DNA of 46,369 bases, from positions 1 to 46,369 of the forward strand of contig UQJV01000010.1 in assembly GCA_900541475.1 (NCBI GenBank). Reading direction: 5' to 3'. Below, one piece after another: positions 6,738 through 13,370 of the stretch. Both the position numbers and the translations under genes were made by a program. Below the pieces are notes generated by a model that was not told where the DNA came from, ran no database searches, and saw only the letters and a list, made by a program, of their open reading frames with translations. This DNA is from an uncultured Collinsella sp. GTDB taxonomy: Bacteria > Actinomycetota > Coriobacteriia > Coriobacteriales > Coriobacteriaceae. Each line of letters starts with the position of its first letter. Position 1 is the stretch's first letter.

Positions 6738-7928
6738 TTACTCAATGATCGTGGAGACGATGCCCGAACCAACGGTGTGGCCACCCTCGCGGATAGCGAA
6801 GCGCAGGCCCTCCTCCATGGCGATCGGGTGAATGAGGTCGCCCTCGATGGTGATGTGGTCACCAGGCATAGCCATCTCGGTGCCCTCGGGGAGCTTGACC
6901 GTACCGGTAACGTCGGTGGTACGGAAGTAGAACTGAGGACGATAACCATCGAAGAACGGGGTGTGACGGCCGCCCTCCTCCTTGGTCAGAACGTAGATCT
7001 CGCCGGTGAACTTGGTGTGCGGGGTAACCGAACCGGGCTTGCAGAGAACCTGGCCGCGCTCGATGTCCTCGCGCTTGATGCCGCGGAGCAGCAGACCGAC
7101 GTTGTCGCCAGCCTCGCAGAAGTCCATGGACTTACGGAACATCTCGATACCGGTAACGACAGTGTTCTGGGTATCCTTGATGCCGACGATCTCGACGGGC
7201 TCGTTGAGCTTGAGCTCACCGCGCTCGACACGGCCGGTAGCAACGGTACCACGGCCGGAGATGGTCATAACGTCCTCAACGGCCATCAGGAACGGGAGGT
7301 CGTTGTTACGAGCAGGCGTCGGGATGTACTCGTCGACGGCCTTCATGAGCTCGCGAATGGCGTCCATCCACTTGGCGTCGCCCTCGAGAGCGCCCAGAGC
7401 GGAACCACGGATGACGGGGATGTCGTCGCCGGGGAAATCGTACTCGGAGAGGAGCTCACGGGTCTCCATCTCGACGAGGTCGATGAGCTCGTCATCGTCG
7501 ACCATGTCGCACTTGTTCAGGAAGACGACGATGTAGGGAACGCCGACCTGACGGGCGAGCAGGATGTGCTCGCGGGTCTGAGCCATGGGGCCGTCGGTAG
7601 CAGCGATGACCAGGATAGCGCCGTCCATCTGAGCAGCACCGGAGATCATGTTCTTGACGTAGTCAGCGTGGCCCGGGCAGTCAACGTGAGCGTAGTGACG
7701 GGCAGCAGTCTCGTACTCAACGTGGGAGACGGAGATCGTGATGCCGCGCTCGCGCTCCTCGGGAGCCTTGTCGATGTTCTCGAACGCAGTGAAGTCAGCC
7801 TTGCAGCCCTCGGTCTCGGAGAGAACCTTGGTGATGGCGGCGGTCAGCGTGGTCTTGCCGTGGTCGACGTGACCAATGGTGCCGATGTTAACATGCGGCT
7901 TAGTGCGCTCAAACTTCTCTTTGGCCAT
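6738..7928 (-). CDS. tuf: elongation factor Tu
   Basis: 396-aa GTPase that delivers aminoacyl-tRNA to the ribosome. Motifs in order: P-loop GHVDHGKT (19-26), switch region RGITIS, DCPGH, NKCD, then beta-barrel domains II and III ending VGSGIVSTIIE. The gene lies downstream of tRNA-Tyr, tRNA-Thr and tRNA-Met on the same strand, so tRNAs and their carrier are probably co-transcribed. It is the only tuf in the window and is not linked to fusA or the str operon here. Confidence 0.99.
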   Translation of the reverse strand: MAKEKFERTKPHVNIGTIGHVDHGKTTLTAAITKVLSETEGCKADFTAFENIDKAPEERERGITISVSHVEYETAARHYAHVDCPGHADYVKNMISGAAQMDGAILVIAATDGPMAQTREHILLARQVGVPYIVVFLNKCDMVDDDELIDLVEMETRELLSEYDFPGDDIPVIRGSALGALEGDAKWMDAIRELMKAVDEYIPTPARNNDLPFLMAVEDVMTISGRGTVATGRVERGELKLNEPVEIVGIKDTQNTVVTGIEMFRKSMDFCEAGDNVGLLLRGIKREDIERGQVLCKPGSVTPHTKFTGEIYVLTKEEGGRHTPFFDGYRPQFYFRTTDVTGTVKLPEGTEMAMPGDHITIEGDLIHPIAMEEGLRFAIREGGHTVGSGIVSTIIE

Positions 7929-7982
7929 AAAGCCCTCCTCTTAACAGGTCGTCCCCGGACGGGACTTTGCCTTTATACCATA

Positions 7983-8013
7983 GTGGCCTCTCAACATACT
8001 ATTGAGAAGCCAC
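7983..8013 (-). other. hairpin between tRNA-Met and tuf
   Basis: 12-nt arms GTGGCCTCTCAA/TTGAGAAGCCAC with one mismatch. No T-run follows on the - strand (TATGGTATAAAGG instead), so it is more likely a processing or attenuation structure in the tRNA-tuf leader than a full terminator. Confidence 0.45.
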
Positions 8014-8024
8014 CGTGTTACCTA

Positions 8025-8101
8025 TGGTAGCGGTGACTGGATTCGAACCAGTGACGCCACGGGTATGAACCGTGTGCTCTAACCAACTGAGCTACACCGC
8101 C
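8025..8101 (-). tRNA. tRNA-Met (anticodon CAT, elongator type)
   Basis: 77 nt including encoded CCA. Acceptor GGCGGTG/CACCGCT, anticodon loop TTCATAC in CACGG/CCGTG, T-loop TTCGAAT. The sequence closely resembles bacterial elongator tRNA-Met (GGCGGTGTAGCTCAG start), not the initiator, because the first acceptor base pair is intact. Confidence 0.92.
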
Positions 8102-8104
8102 GGA

Positions 8105-8180
8105 TGGAGCCTGCAACCAGACTTGAACTGGTGACCTCTTCGTTACCAACGAAGTGCTCTACCGACTGAGCTATACAGGC
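8105..8180 (-). tRNA. tRNA-Thr (anticodon GGT)
   Basis: 76 nt with encoded CCA. Acceptor GCCTGTA/TGCAGGC, anticodon loop TTGGTAA within CTTCG/CGAAG, T-loop TTCAAGT. Second tRNA of the Tyr-Thr-Met-tuf transcript. Confidence 0.97.
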
Positions 8181-8190
8181 ACTTGACGGG

Positions 8191-8272
8191 TGGGAGCTAT
8201 AGGATTCGAACCTATGTAGGCAGAGCCAACGGGTTTACAGCCCGTCCCCATTAACCACTCGGGCAAACTCCC
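8191..8272 (-). tRNA. tRNA-Tyr (anticodon GTA)
   Basis: 82 nt with a long variable arm. Acceptor GGGAGTT/AGCTCCC, anticodon loop CTGTAAA within ACGGG/CCCGT, T-stem ATAGG/CCTAT. The CCA end is not encoded (CCC follows the discriminator A), unlike the other tRNAs here. Confidence 0.95.
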
Positions 8273-8334
8273 AATCGTTCAAGTATCCGCAGGTTCTTTG
8301 GTCTTTTGGACCGCCGCCCCCGCGAACGAAAAAG

Positions 8335-8364
8335 ATAATACGATGCAACCTTGGGGGCTGTCAA
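8335..8364 (-). promoter_or_regulatory. promoter of tRNA-Tyr/Thr/Met-tuf
   Basis: On the - strand a consensus -35 TTGACA (8359-8364) and -10 TATTAT (8335-8340) with an 18-nt spacer, about 60 nt upstream of tRNA-Tyr. It is preceded by GAGGTTTTCG, shared with the rpmG promoter at 6504-6533. Confidence 0.72.
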
Positions 8365-8600
8365 CGAAAACCTCTAGATACACGGTGCCGGGCGTATCTA
8401 TATACCTTTGACCTGCGTTTTTGCTGAGTTTGGATATGAAGGACGGTGGATTTGGCTGCGCTGGTGACATTCCCCGAGGTAACACTTTGGCACGGTGGAG
8501 TACGTCTTCAGAATCGAGCTTTGATATCGACTCATTTGCACCTATATATAGGTCGAGATTGGGCTTCCCAGACAGAAGATCGGGCATCCCAGGCAGAATC

Positions 8601-8709
8601 GAGCGTGGATTACCTCCCGTTTGAAATCGAGCGTGGATAATCTCCCATTTTTGACATTGCTTTGCGGCCAAAGTGGGAGATTATCCACGCTCATTCTTCT
8701 GGTGGGAGA
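8601..8709. repeat. GAGCGTGGATAAT repeat cluster (left flank)
   Basis: Three related copies: 8601-8618 (GAGCGTGGATTACCTCCC) and 8629-8647 in one orientation, and 8674-8692 inverted. Copies 8629-8647 and 8674-8692 form a perfect 19-bp inverted repeat with a 26-nt loop, immediately after the stop of the RpiR gene. Positions 8680-8709 match 12731-12760 at 25 of 30 bases in direct orientation. Confidence 0.8.
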
Positions 8710-8724
8710 ACTATAGGACCGCAA

Positions 8725-9597
8725 TCACTCGGGCCAGGCCAATGTAGATCCATAGAGCGGCTCTCCCTTGGTGCAGGGATAGCGACTCAAGTAGCACGAT
8801 GAAAGTAGGTCAAAGAAATACGTCATGGCGTATTTCGAGTAAACGCCAAGACGATCAATTCCGTTCCCCGCGTTACCGAGACGATAGACACGATCGAAAG
8901 ATTTCGCTTTGTCATCGCTGCTAAACGCTGTGACAAGAATCTTCCTGCCCAAACGGCGGTCAAGATACTCACACGCCTGTGACGCAAATAGCCCAGAAAC
9001 CGATACTAGAATTATCAATGACTGCGAAGCATCCTCTGCGTTTTTCAATTCCGCAACATTAGCCCCTGCAACTATGCGAACTATCTTGCCCGTATAGAAC
9101 ATTTCCTGCTGGAATCGAACAAGGTTGGAGCTCACATTATTAGTGCACCAGATCTCAACGTTTTTATGGCCCTCAATTTCGTCCGCAAGGTGCTTAATAA
9201 CGATATCGGAAACACTGCTTTCAACCTCAGCGAACATCTCGATCATGCGCACATCGAGCTCTGCCCTGTACTCCTCATAGCCAAATTCCGCCTCTCTATG
9301 GCTTAAGTCGCTTGGAAATACAGATTGAGAAAAAGACTCTTTCAGATCGCTGAGAGACTGGTAGCCCAATCGATTGCAAAAACGACGAACAGCAGAACGA
9401 GTCACGAATGCATCCCGGGTTATCGCGGCAACATTGATTTCGCTCGAACGCCTAAGGTGAGCGATGAGATACCGGGCGATGGCGGCATCATTTGACCCAG
9501 ACTCGCTGTTGATGATGGAGCTAATGCGATTGAGCACATCGAAGTCATTGATATTCACGTGATCTCTCTTTCCACTCTCCTCGAAATCATGGTTCAT
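8725..9597 (-). CDS. RpiR/MurR-family transcriptional regulator (HTH + SIS)
   Basis: 290 aa. The N-terminal HTH_6 domain is at ~15-95 (AAITRDAFVTRSAVRRFCNRLGYQSLSDLKESF). A SIS phosphosugar-binding domain spans ~125-260 (VEIWCTNNVSSNLVRFQQEMFYTGK, then LIILVSVSGLF). The family usually senses a phosphosugar and controls the adjacent catabolic operon. It is divergent from the GH1/EIIBC genes, so it probably regulates them; a TTGAATCA/TGATTCAA inverted repeat lies in the 112-bp gap. The start is uncertain: the ATG at 9597 has no clear Shine-Dalgarno, whereas a GTG at 9555 has GGAAAGAGAG before it. Its base composition looks more AT-rich than the flanking housekeeping genes. Confidence 0.88.
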   Translation of the reverse strand: MNHDFEESGKRDHVNINDFDVLNRISSIINSESGSNDAAIARYLIAHLRRSSEINVAAITRDAFVTRSAVRRFCNRLGYQSLSDLKESFSQSVFPSDLSHREAEFGYEEYRAELDVRMIEMFAEVESSVSDIVIKHLADEIEGHKNVEIWCTNNVSSNLVRFQQEMFYTGKIVRIVAGANVAELKNAEDASQSLIILVSVSGLFASQACEYLDRRLGRKILVTAFSSDDKAKSFDRVYRLGNAGNGIDRLGVYSKYAMTYFFDLLSSCYLSRYPCTKGEPLYGSTLAWPE

Positions 9598-9600
9598 TTA

Positions 9601-9638
9601 TTGAATCAATCAGCTTCGGTCGTTCTCCTATGATTCAA
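9601..9638. promoter_or_regulatory. candidate operator of the RpiR regulator
   Basis: Perfect 8-bp inverted repeat TTGAATCA (9601-9608) / TGATTCAA (9631-9638) in the divergent intergenic region. An additional AATCAG follows each arm. It sits 4 nt upstream of the regulator's ATG, suitable for autoregulation and for control of the divergent operon. Confidence 0.5.
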
Positions 9639-9709
9639 ATCAGTTGACGTCATCTTAATCGTAAATCCACCGCACGTATCCACCGTGTTGAATGATGGAA
9701 AGGGGATTC

Positions 9710-11128
9710 ATGAGCAACGAGAACAACATGCCGTTTCTGTGGGGTTCCGCCACGGCGTCTTATCAGTGTGAGGGTGCCTGGAACGAAGACGGTAAAGGCC
9801 TTGGCGAGTGGGATTTCTTTAGCCACACGAGCAATAAGAATATCAATCATGTTGACGGTGATATTTCTTGCGACTTCTACCATCGCTATGAAGAAGATAT
9901 CCGCATGATGAAAGAAGGCGGACAAAACACCTATCGCTTCTCCCTTTCATGGAGCCGAATCATCCCCACGGGTATCGGCGAAGTGAATGAACAGGGTATC
10001 GATTTTTACAATCGGGTCATTGATTGCTGCCTCGAAAATGGCATAGAGCCCAACGTTACGCTGTTCCATTACGATCTGCCATTCACGCTTGCTTGCAAAG
10101 GCGGATGGCTGAACAACGACATGGCAGAGTGGTTCTGCAATTACGCCAAGATTTGCTTTGAGCGCTTTGCAGACCGCGTTAAAATCTGGGCCACCGTTAA
10201 CGAGCCGCATTTCTACAGCTACTGCGTAAACATGTTGGGCAACTATCCCCCCAATCGATCGCTCGACGTTCAGTCGTACATGCAGTTTCAGTACAACCTG
10301 ATGCGCGCAAGCGCACTCGCAGTCCGAGCATATCGTCAAATGGGCTACGACGGCATCATCGGCGCCGTCCACGATGGCGGCGTTGTCGAACTCGACCCGG
10401 CAACCGAGCACCCCGATGACGTATTTCGATACGCAGACTTTTTCGCCAATCGCATGATTCTGGCACCAGCGCTTCAGGGTCAACTGCCGCCAGAAATGGA
10501 CGAAATCCTTGAAAAACTTGGCGTCTCGCTCTATCGATCCCCAAATGACGTAGAAGAATTCAGAGACGGTAAAGTCGATTTTATTGGACTCAACGTGTAT
10601 TGCCGAGAGTATGTAACCGACTGGCACGGTGGAGAGCTTGCCGTTTCGGCGAACAATAAGGGCAGTTCGAGCAAAAAGGTCGAAGGAAAATGCATTGCGC
10701 CCTTGTTTGAAAGCGCCCGCGACAGCAATGTTCCCCGCAATAAATGGGGCCGCGAAATACTCCCAAGTTGCATGTATTCAACCATCATGGATATCCACGA
10801 GCGCTATGACGCGCCCCGCATCTTTATTACGGAAAACGGACATGGCGCCTATGAGCAACCAGACGCAGACGGAATGATCCACGATGATGACCGCATCGAG
10901 CTTCTGGGCCAGTTCATCGAGCACATGATGAGGGCTAAGCGCGACGGCGCACGCGTTGAGGGCTACTACCTTTGGTCGACGATGGATCTGTATAGCTGGA
11001 TCAACGGCTACGAAAAACGATACGGACTTGTCCATATCGACTTCGAGAACAATCTGGAGCGCACCCCCAAAAAGAGCTGGTATTGGTACCGAGACCTTAT
11101 CTCGAAGTATCAGGAGCAGGAAGGTTAG
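9710..11128 (+). CDS. GH1 6-phospho-beta-glucosidase
   Basis: Cytosolic glycoside hydrolase that would cleave phosphorylated beta-glucosides delivered by the PTS. 472 aa from the ATG at 9710, which has AAAGGGG just upstream. The acid/base Glu is in TVNEP (E165) and the nucleophile in ITENG (E375). The phosphate-binding signature of 6-phospho enzymes is present as S429, K436 and Y438 (SWINGYEKRYG), where non-phospho GH1 enzymes have FEW. It lies 9 nt before the EIIBC gene. Exact aglycone or disaccharide preference (cellobiose, arbutin, salicin) is not readable. Confidence 0.92.
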   Translation: MSNENNMPFLWGSATASYQCEGAWNEDGKGLGEWDFFSHTSNKNINHVDGDISCDFYHRYEEDIRMMKEGGQNTYRFSLSWSRIIPTGIGEVNEQGIDFYNRVIDCCLENGIEPNVTLFHYDLPFTLACKGGWLNNDMAEWFCNYAKICFERFADRVKIWATVNEPHFYSYCVNMLGNYPPNRSLDVQSYMQFQYNLMRASALAVRAYRQMGYDGIIGAVHDGGVVELDPATEHPDDVFRYADFFANRMILAPALQGQLPPEMDEILEKLGVSLYRSPNDVEEFRDGKVDFIGLNVYCREYVTDWHGGELAVSANNKGSSSKKVEGKCIAPLFESARDSNVPRNKWGREILPSCMYSTIMDIHERYDAPRIFITENGHGAYEQPDADGMIHDDDRIELLGQFIEHMMRAKRDGARVEGYYLWSTMDLYSWINGYEKRYGLVHIDFENNLERTPKKSWYWYRDLISKYQEQEG

Positions 11129-11137
11129 GAGAAAGAG

Positions 11138-12538
11138 ATGAAATATCAGGCAATGTCCGAAACAGTCCTAAAGGCTGTTGGCGGCAAAGAGAACATTACA
11201 TCGGTAACTCATTGTGCGACGCGCCTTCGCATCGACGCACGAGACACCTCGATCATCGATCTCCAGCTCGCCAAATCGGCCGACCAGGCGCTCGGGGCAG
11301 TAGTCAGCGGTGGCCAGCTTCAGGTGATCATCGGGCCCAACGTCACCGAGGCTTACAACGACTTCCTCGACTTCGCGGGAATCGAAGTCGGCGGTGGCAC
11401 GGTTGCCGACGATGCCCAAACCGCCAAAGACCTTGCAGAAGGCATTAAAAGCGGTAACACCGCCATGGGCTTGATTGAGAAATTCGGGAACGTCTCTGCA
11501 CAGGTATTCATGCCCATCGTCCCGGCGCTCATCGTTGGCGGACTCATTCTTTCGATCAAGAATCTCCTGGTCAATTATTGTGGATTGAGCACCGATAGCG
11601 GAACCGCCCAGGTTCTGCTGGCGATCTTCAGCGCCTCATTTAGCTTCCTGCCCGTTTACCTCGGCTATCAGCTCGCCGCCGTCATGAAGATGCAGCCTAT
11701 CATGGGCGCACTGCTGGGCGCAATCATGATTAGCTCGTCTATTAGCGGTGCTGAGGGTCTCGACTTTCTTGGCATCCCCATCCCGACGAATGACTACTCG
11801 AGCACGGTGGTGCCAATCGTACTGGGCGTTGTGTTCATGTACTTTGTTGATCGCGGTCTTCAGAAAATCATCCCCGACATTACCAAACTGTTCTTGAAGC
11901 CGCTGCTCACCATGTTCATCGTCGTGCCTGTTGAGCTGATTATCCTCGGCCCCGCCGGCAGCATGATGGGCTACGCGCTAAGTGATGCCGCCACGTGGCT
12001 CATGGATAACGTGGCATTTATCGCTACTCCAATCCTTGCAGCCCTTAACCCCTATTTTGTCATGCTCGGTCTTGATAAGGCCTACATCGCGATCGAAGTT
12101 ACGAGCTTGGCGCAGCTCGGCTGGGCGCCCATCATCTTTGGCTTCATCTCAAACCTCTGCATTGGCGGCACGAGTCTCGCCTTGGCAACTGCAATGAAAG
12201 GCAACAAGGAGAAGAGAGGTATGGTCACCACGGTTGCCGTCACCGCACTTTGCGGCGTAACTGAGCCCGCATTTTACGGCTGCCTCATCGAGCGTCCCCG
12301 CCTGCTTGTCGGCACGGCAATCGGCGCCCTCTGCGCGGGACTCCCTGCAGGTATCTTTGTCCTGAAGGAGTATGTTGCGGGAGCATGCCCCGGTCTTCTT
12401 TCTGCGCTGATCTTTATCGCTCCCGATGGATCCATGGGCAACTTCGTACTGGCGTGCGTTGTCGCCGTCATCGCCATCGTCGTCTCGTTCATCGCTGCAC
12501 GCGTGATTATCAAGAGGAATCCCAGCTATATTGAGTAG
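11138..12538 (+). CDS. PTS beta-glucoside-type EIIBC permease
   Basis: 466-aa membrane transporter that phosphorylates a beta-glucoside during uptake. The EIIB domain (1-~80) has the phosphocysteine in THCATRLR (C26). The EIIC domain (~105-460) has about ten hydrophobic segments (VFMPIVPALIVGGLILSI, then IFGFISNLCIGGTSLALATAM). The EIIA domain that many BglP proteins carry at the C-terminus is absent, so EIIA must come from elsewhere. It forms an operon with the GH1 gene (9-nt gap, GGAGAAAGAG before the ATG) and is followed by a strong terminator. Confidence 0.93.
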   Translation: MKYQAMSETVLKAVGGKENITSVTHCATRLRIDARDTSIIDLQLAKSADQALGAVVSGGQLQVIIGPNVTEAYNDFLDFAGIEVGGGTVADDAQTAKDLAEGIKSGNTAMGLIEKFGNVSAQVFMPIVPALIVGGLILSIKNLLVNYCGLSTDSGTAQVLLAIFSASFSFLPVYLGYQLAAVMKMQPIMGALLGAIMISSSISGAEGLDFLGIPIPTNDYSSTVVPIVLGVVFMYFVDRGLQKIIPDITKLFLKPLLTMFIVVPVELIILGPAGSMMGYALSDAATWLMDNVAFIATPILAALNPYFVMLGLDKAYIAIEVTSLAQLGWAPIIFGFISNLCIGGTSLALATAMKGNKEKRGMVTTVAVTALCGVTEPAFYGCLIERPRLLVGTAIGALCAGLPAGIFVLKEYVAGACPGLLSALIFIAPDGSMGNFVLACVVAVIAIVVSFIAARVIIKRNPSYIE

Positions 12539-12640
12539 ATGCCCGCTGTTTGCATTGGAGACATCCTCGGCAGACCATTAGCAAGAACCCAAGAAGGTCC
12601 TTAGGAGCTCGATTAATCCATTCGGATTCCTGAGGCACAA

Positions 12641-12673
12641 ACGACCCCGATTCCACAATGGAATCGGGGTCGT
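12641..12673 (+). terminator. terminator of the beta-glucoside operon
   Basis: Perfect 15-bp arms (ACGACCCCGATTCCA / TGGAATCGGGGTCGT) with a 3-nt loop, followed by CGTTTCT, 102 nt past the EIIBC stop. Confidence 0.85.
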
Positions 12674-12730
12674 CGTTTCTAAAGCCGTCGATAGACAATC
12701 GGTGTTTACCTTAGCTCCCTATCCAAGTTA

Positions 12731-12796
12731 ATTATCCACGCTCGTTCTCCGGTCGGGAGATTTTTTCTCTCGCGCGTCCAGAAATCCACGCTCGAG
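12731..12796. repeat. ATTATCCACGCTC repeats (right flank)
   Basis: 12731-12760 matches 8680-8709 at 25 of 30 bases in the same orientation. A further partial copy (AAATCCACGCTCGA) is at 12782-12795. Together with 8601-8709 these flank the RpiR-GH1-EIIBC cassette. Confidence 0.7.
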
Positions 12797-12829
12797 CAGG
12801 ACATCCAGGTCCGTACCCGCCCTTGTCTC

Positions 12830-12876
12830 GATCTGTAACGGCAAGAGGCCTATTCCGCTTCTACATGTTACAGATC
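12830..12876. repeat. 47-bp CTGTAAC inverted repeat, unit 1
   Basis: Perfect 10-bp arms GATCTGTAAC/GTTACAGATC around a 27-nt loop that can continue the stem with AAGAGG..CC.CTT. Same total length as unit 2. Confidence 0.75.
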
Positions 12877-12909
12877 AAGATATTCCTAAAACACCCTAAG
12901 TTTCATCTC

Positions 12910-12956
12910 AATCTGTAACAGTTAGATGCCAAATATCGGTCTTGGTGTTACAGATT
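12910..12956. repeat. 47-bp CTGTAAC inverted repeat, unit 2
   Basis: Perfect 10-bp arms AATCTGTAAC/GTTACAGATT around a 27-nt loop only 13/27 identical to unit 1. It starts exactly 80 bp after unit 1. The outermost pair changes G-C to A-T between units, preserving pairing. Confidence 0.75.
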
Positions 12957-13030
12957 TAGACAAACTGGAGGACGAGACAAACCAAAAACGGGATGGGCGC
13001 TGACCCGATGGCACGCCACCTAAAAAGAAA

Positions 13031-13063
13031 CGGACCCTGTCCCACAATAGGGAACAGAGCCCG
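13031..13063 (-). terminator. terminator after tRNA-Thr(TGT)
   Basis: Imperfect stem CGGACCCTGTCCC / GGGAACAGAGCCCG, followed on the - strand by TTTCTTTTTA, 9 nt past the tRNA end. Confidence 0.75.
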
Positions 13064-13072
13064 AAACTCTCA

Positions 13073-13147
13073 TGGAGCCAGTGACAGGAATCGAACCTGC
13101 AACCCACTGATTACAAATCAGTTGCGCTACCGTTGCGCCACACTGGC
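13073..13147 (-). tRNA. tRNA-Thr (anticodon TGT)
   Basis: 75 nt with encoded CCA. Acceptor GCCAGTG/CACTGGC, anticodon loop TTTGTAA within ACTGA/TCAGT, T-loop TTCGATT. Second threonine tRNA of the window, reading ACA/ACG-type codons by wobble. Confidence 0.97.
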
Positions 13148-13300
13148 ACACTTGGCGCTTTCGCGCGAAGCCTGTTAAGAATAAAGGAATTACGGACGGG
13201 GCGCAACAGGCCGCACGGCGTTATACAAATATGCAAAATCCAGCAACAGCGCGTACCAGGCCCGTTCATTTCTGTCAGTGCGCTCTCAATCTTAAAACCA

Positions 13301-13360
13301 TTCGCCAGAACGAATAGTTTTAATTACAATTGGCTATATAAAACTATTCGTTTTGGCGAA
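13301..13360. promoter_or_regulatory. large inverted-repeat operator before the HTH-kinase gene
   Basis: 20-bp arms (13301-13320 and 13341-13360) match at 19 of 20 positions (TTCGCCAGAACGAATAGTTT vs TTCGCCAAAACGAATAGTTT in inverse). The 20-bp AT-rich spacer runs into a TATAAA -10-like hexamer (13337-13342). The right arm ends 10 nt before the start codon and overlaps the GAAGGG Shine-Dalgarno, an ideal site for self-repression. Confidence 0.75.
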
Positions 13361-13370
13361 GGGTTTCGCG

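Larger units (their letters stand above)
8281..8724. other. 444-bp non-coding region left of the beta-glucoside cassette
   Basis: It holds the tRNA-Tyr promoter (8335-8364), no credible gene, and at its right end several copies of a GAGCGTGGAT-containing repeat (8601-8709). Short open frames across the repeats lack ribosome-binding sites and family features. Confidence 0.7.
12539..13072. other. 534-bp non-coding region right of the beta-glucoside cassette
   Basis: It contains the operon terminator (12641-12673), ATTATCCACGCTC repeats (12731-12796), two 47-bp CTGTAAC/GTTACAG inverted repeats (12830-12876, 12910-12956) and a tRNA-Thr terminator (13031-13063). No credible gene is present. Confidence 0.75.

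Noticed and set aside
4081..8030. Long open frames antisense to rplA, rplK, nusG and tuf
   Set aside because: They are mirrors of GC-rich ribosomal and EF-Tu coding sequence; the sense-strand genes are certain.
12830..12956. CRISPR array
   Set aside because: Only two inverted-repeat units with diverged loops, no repeat-spacer structure and no cas genes.
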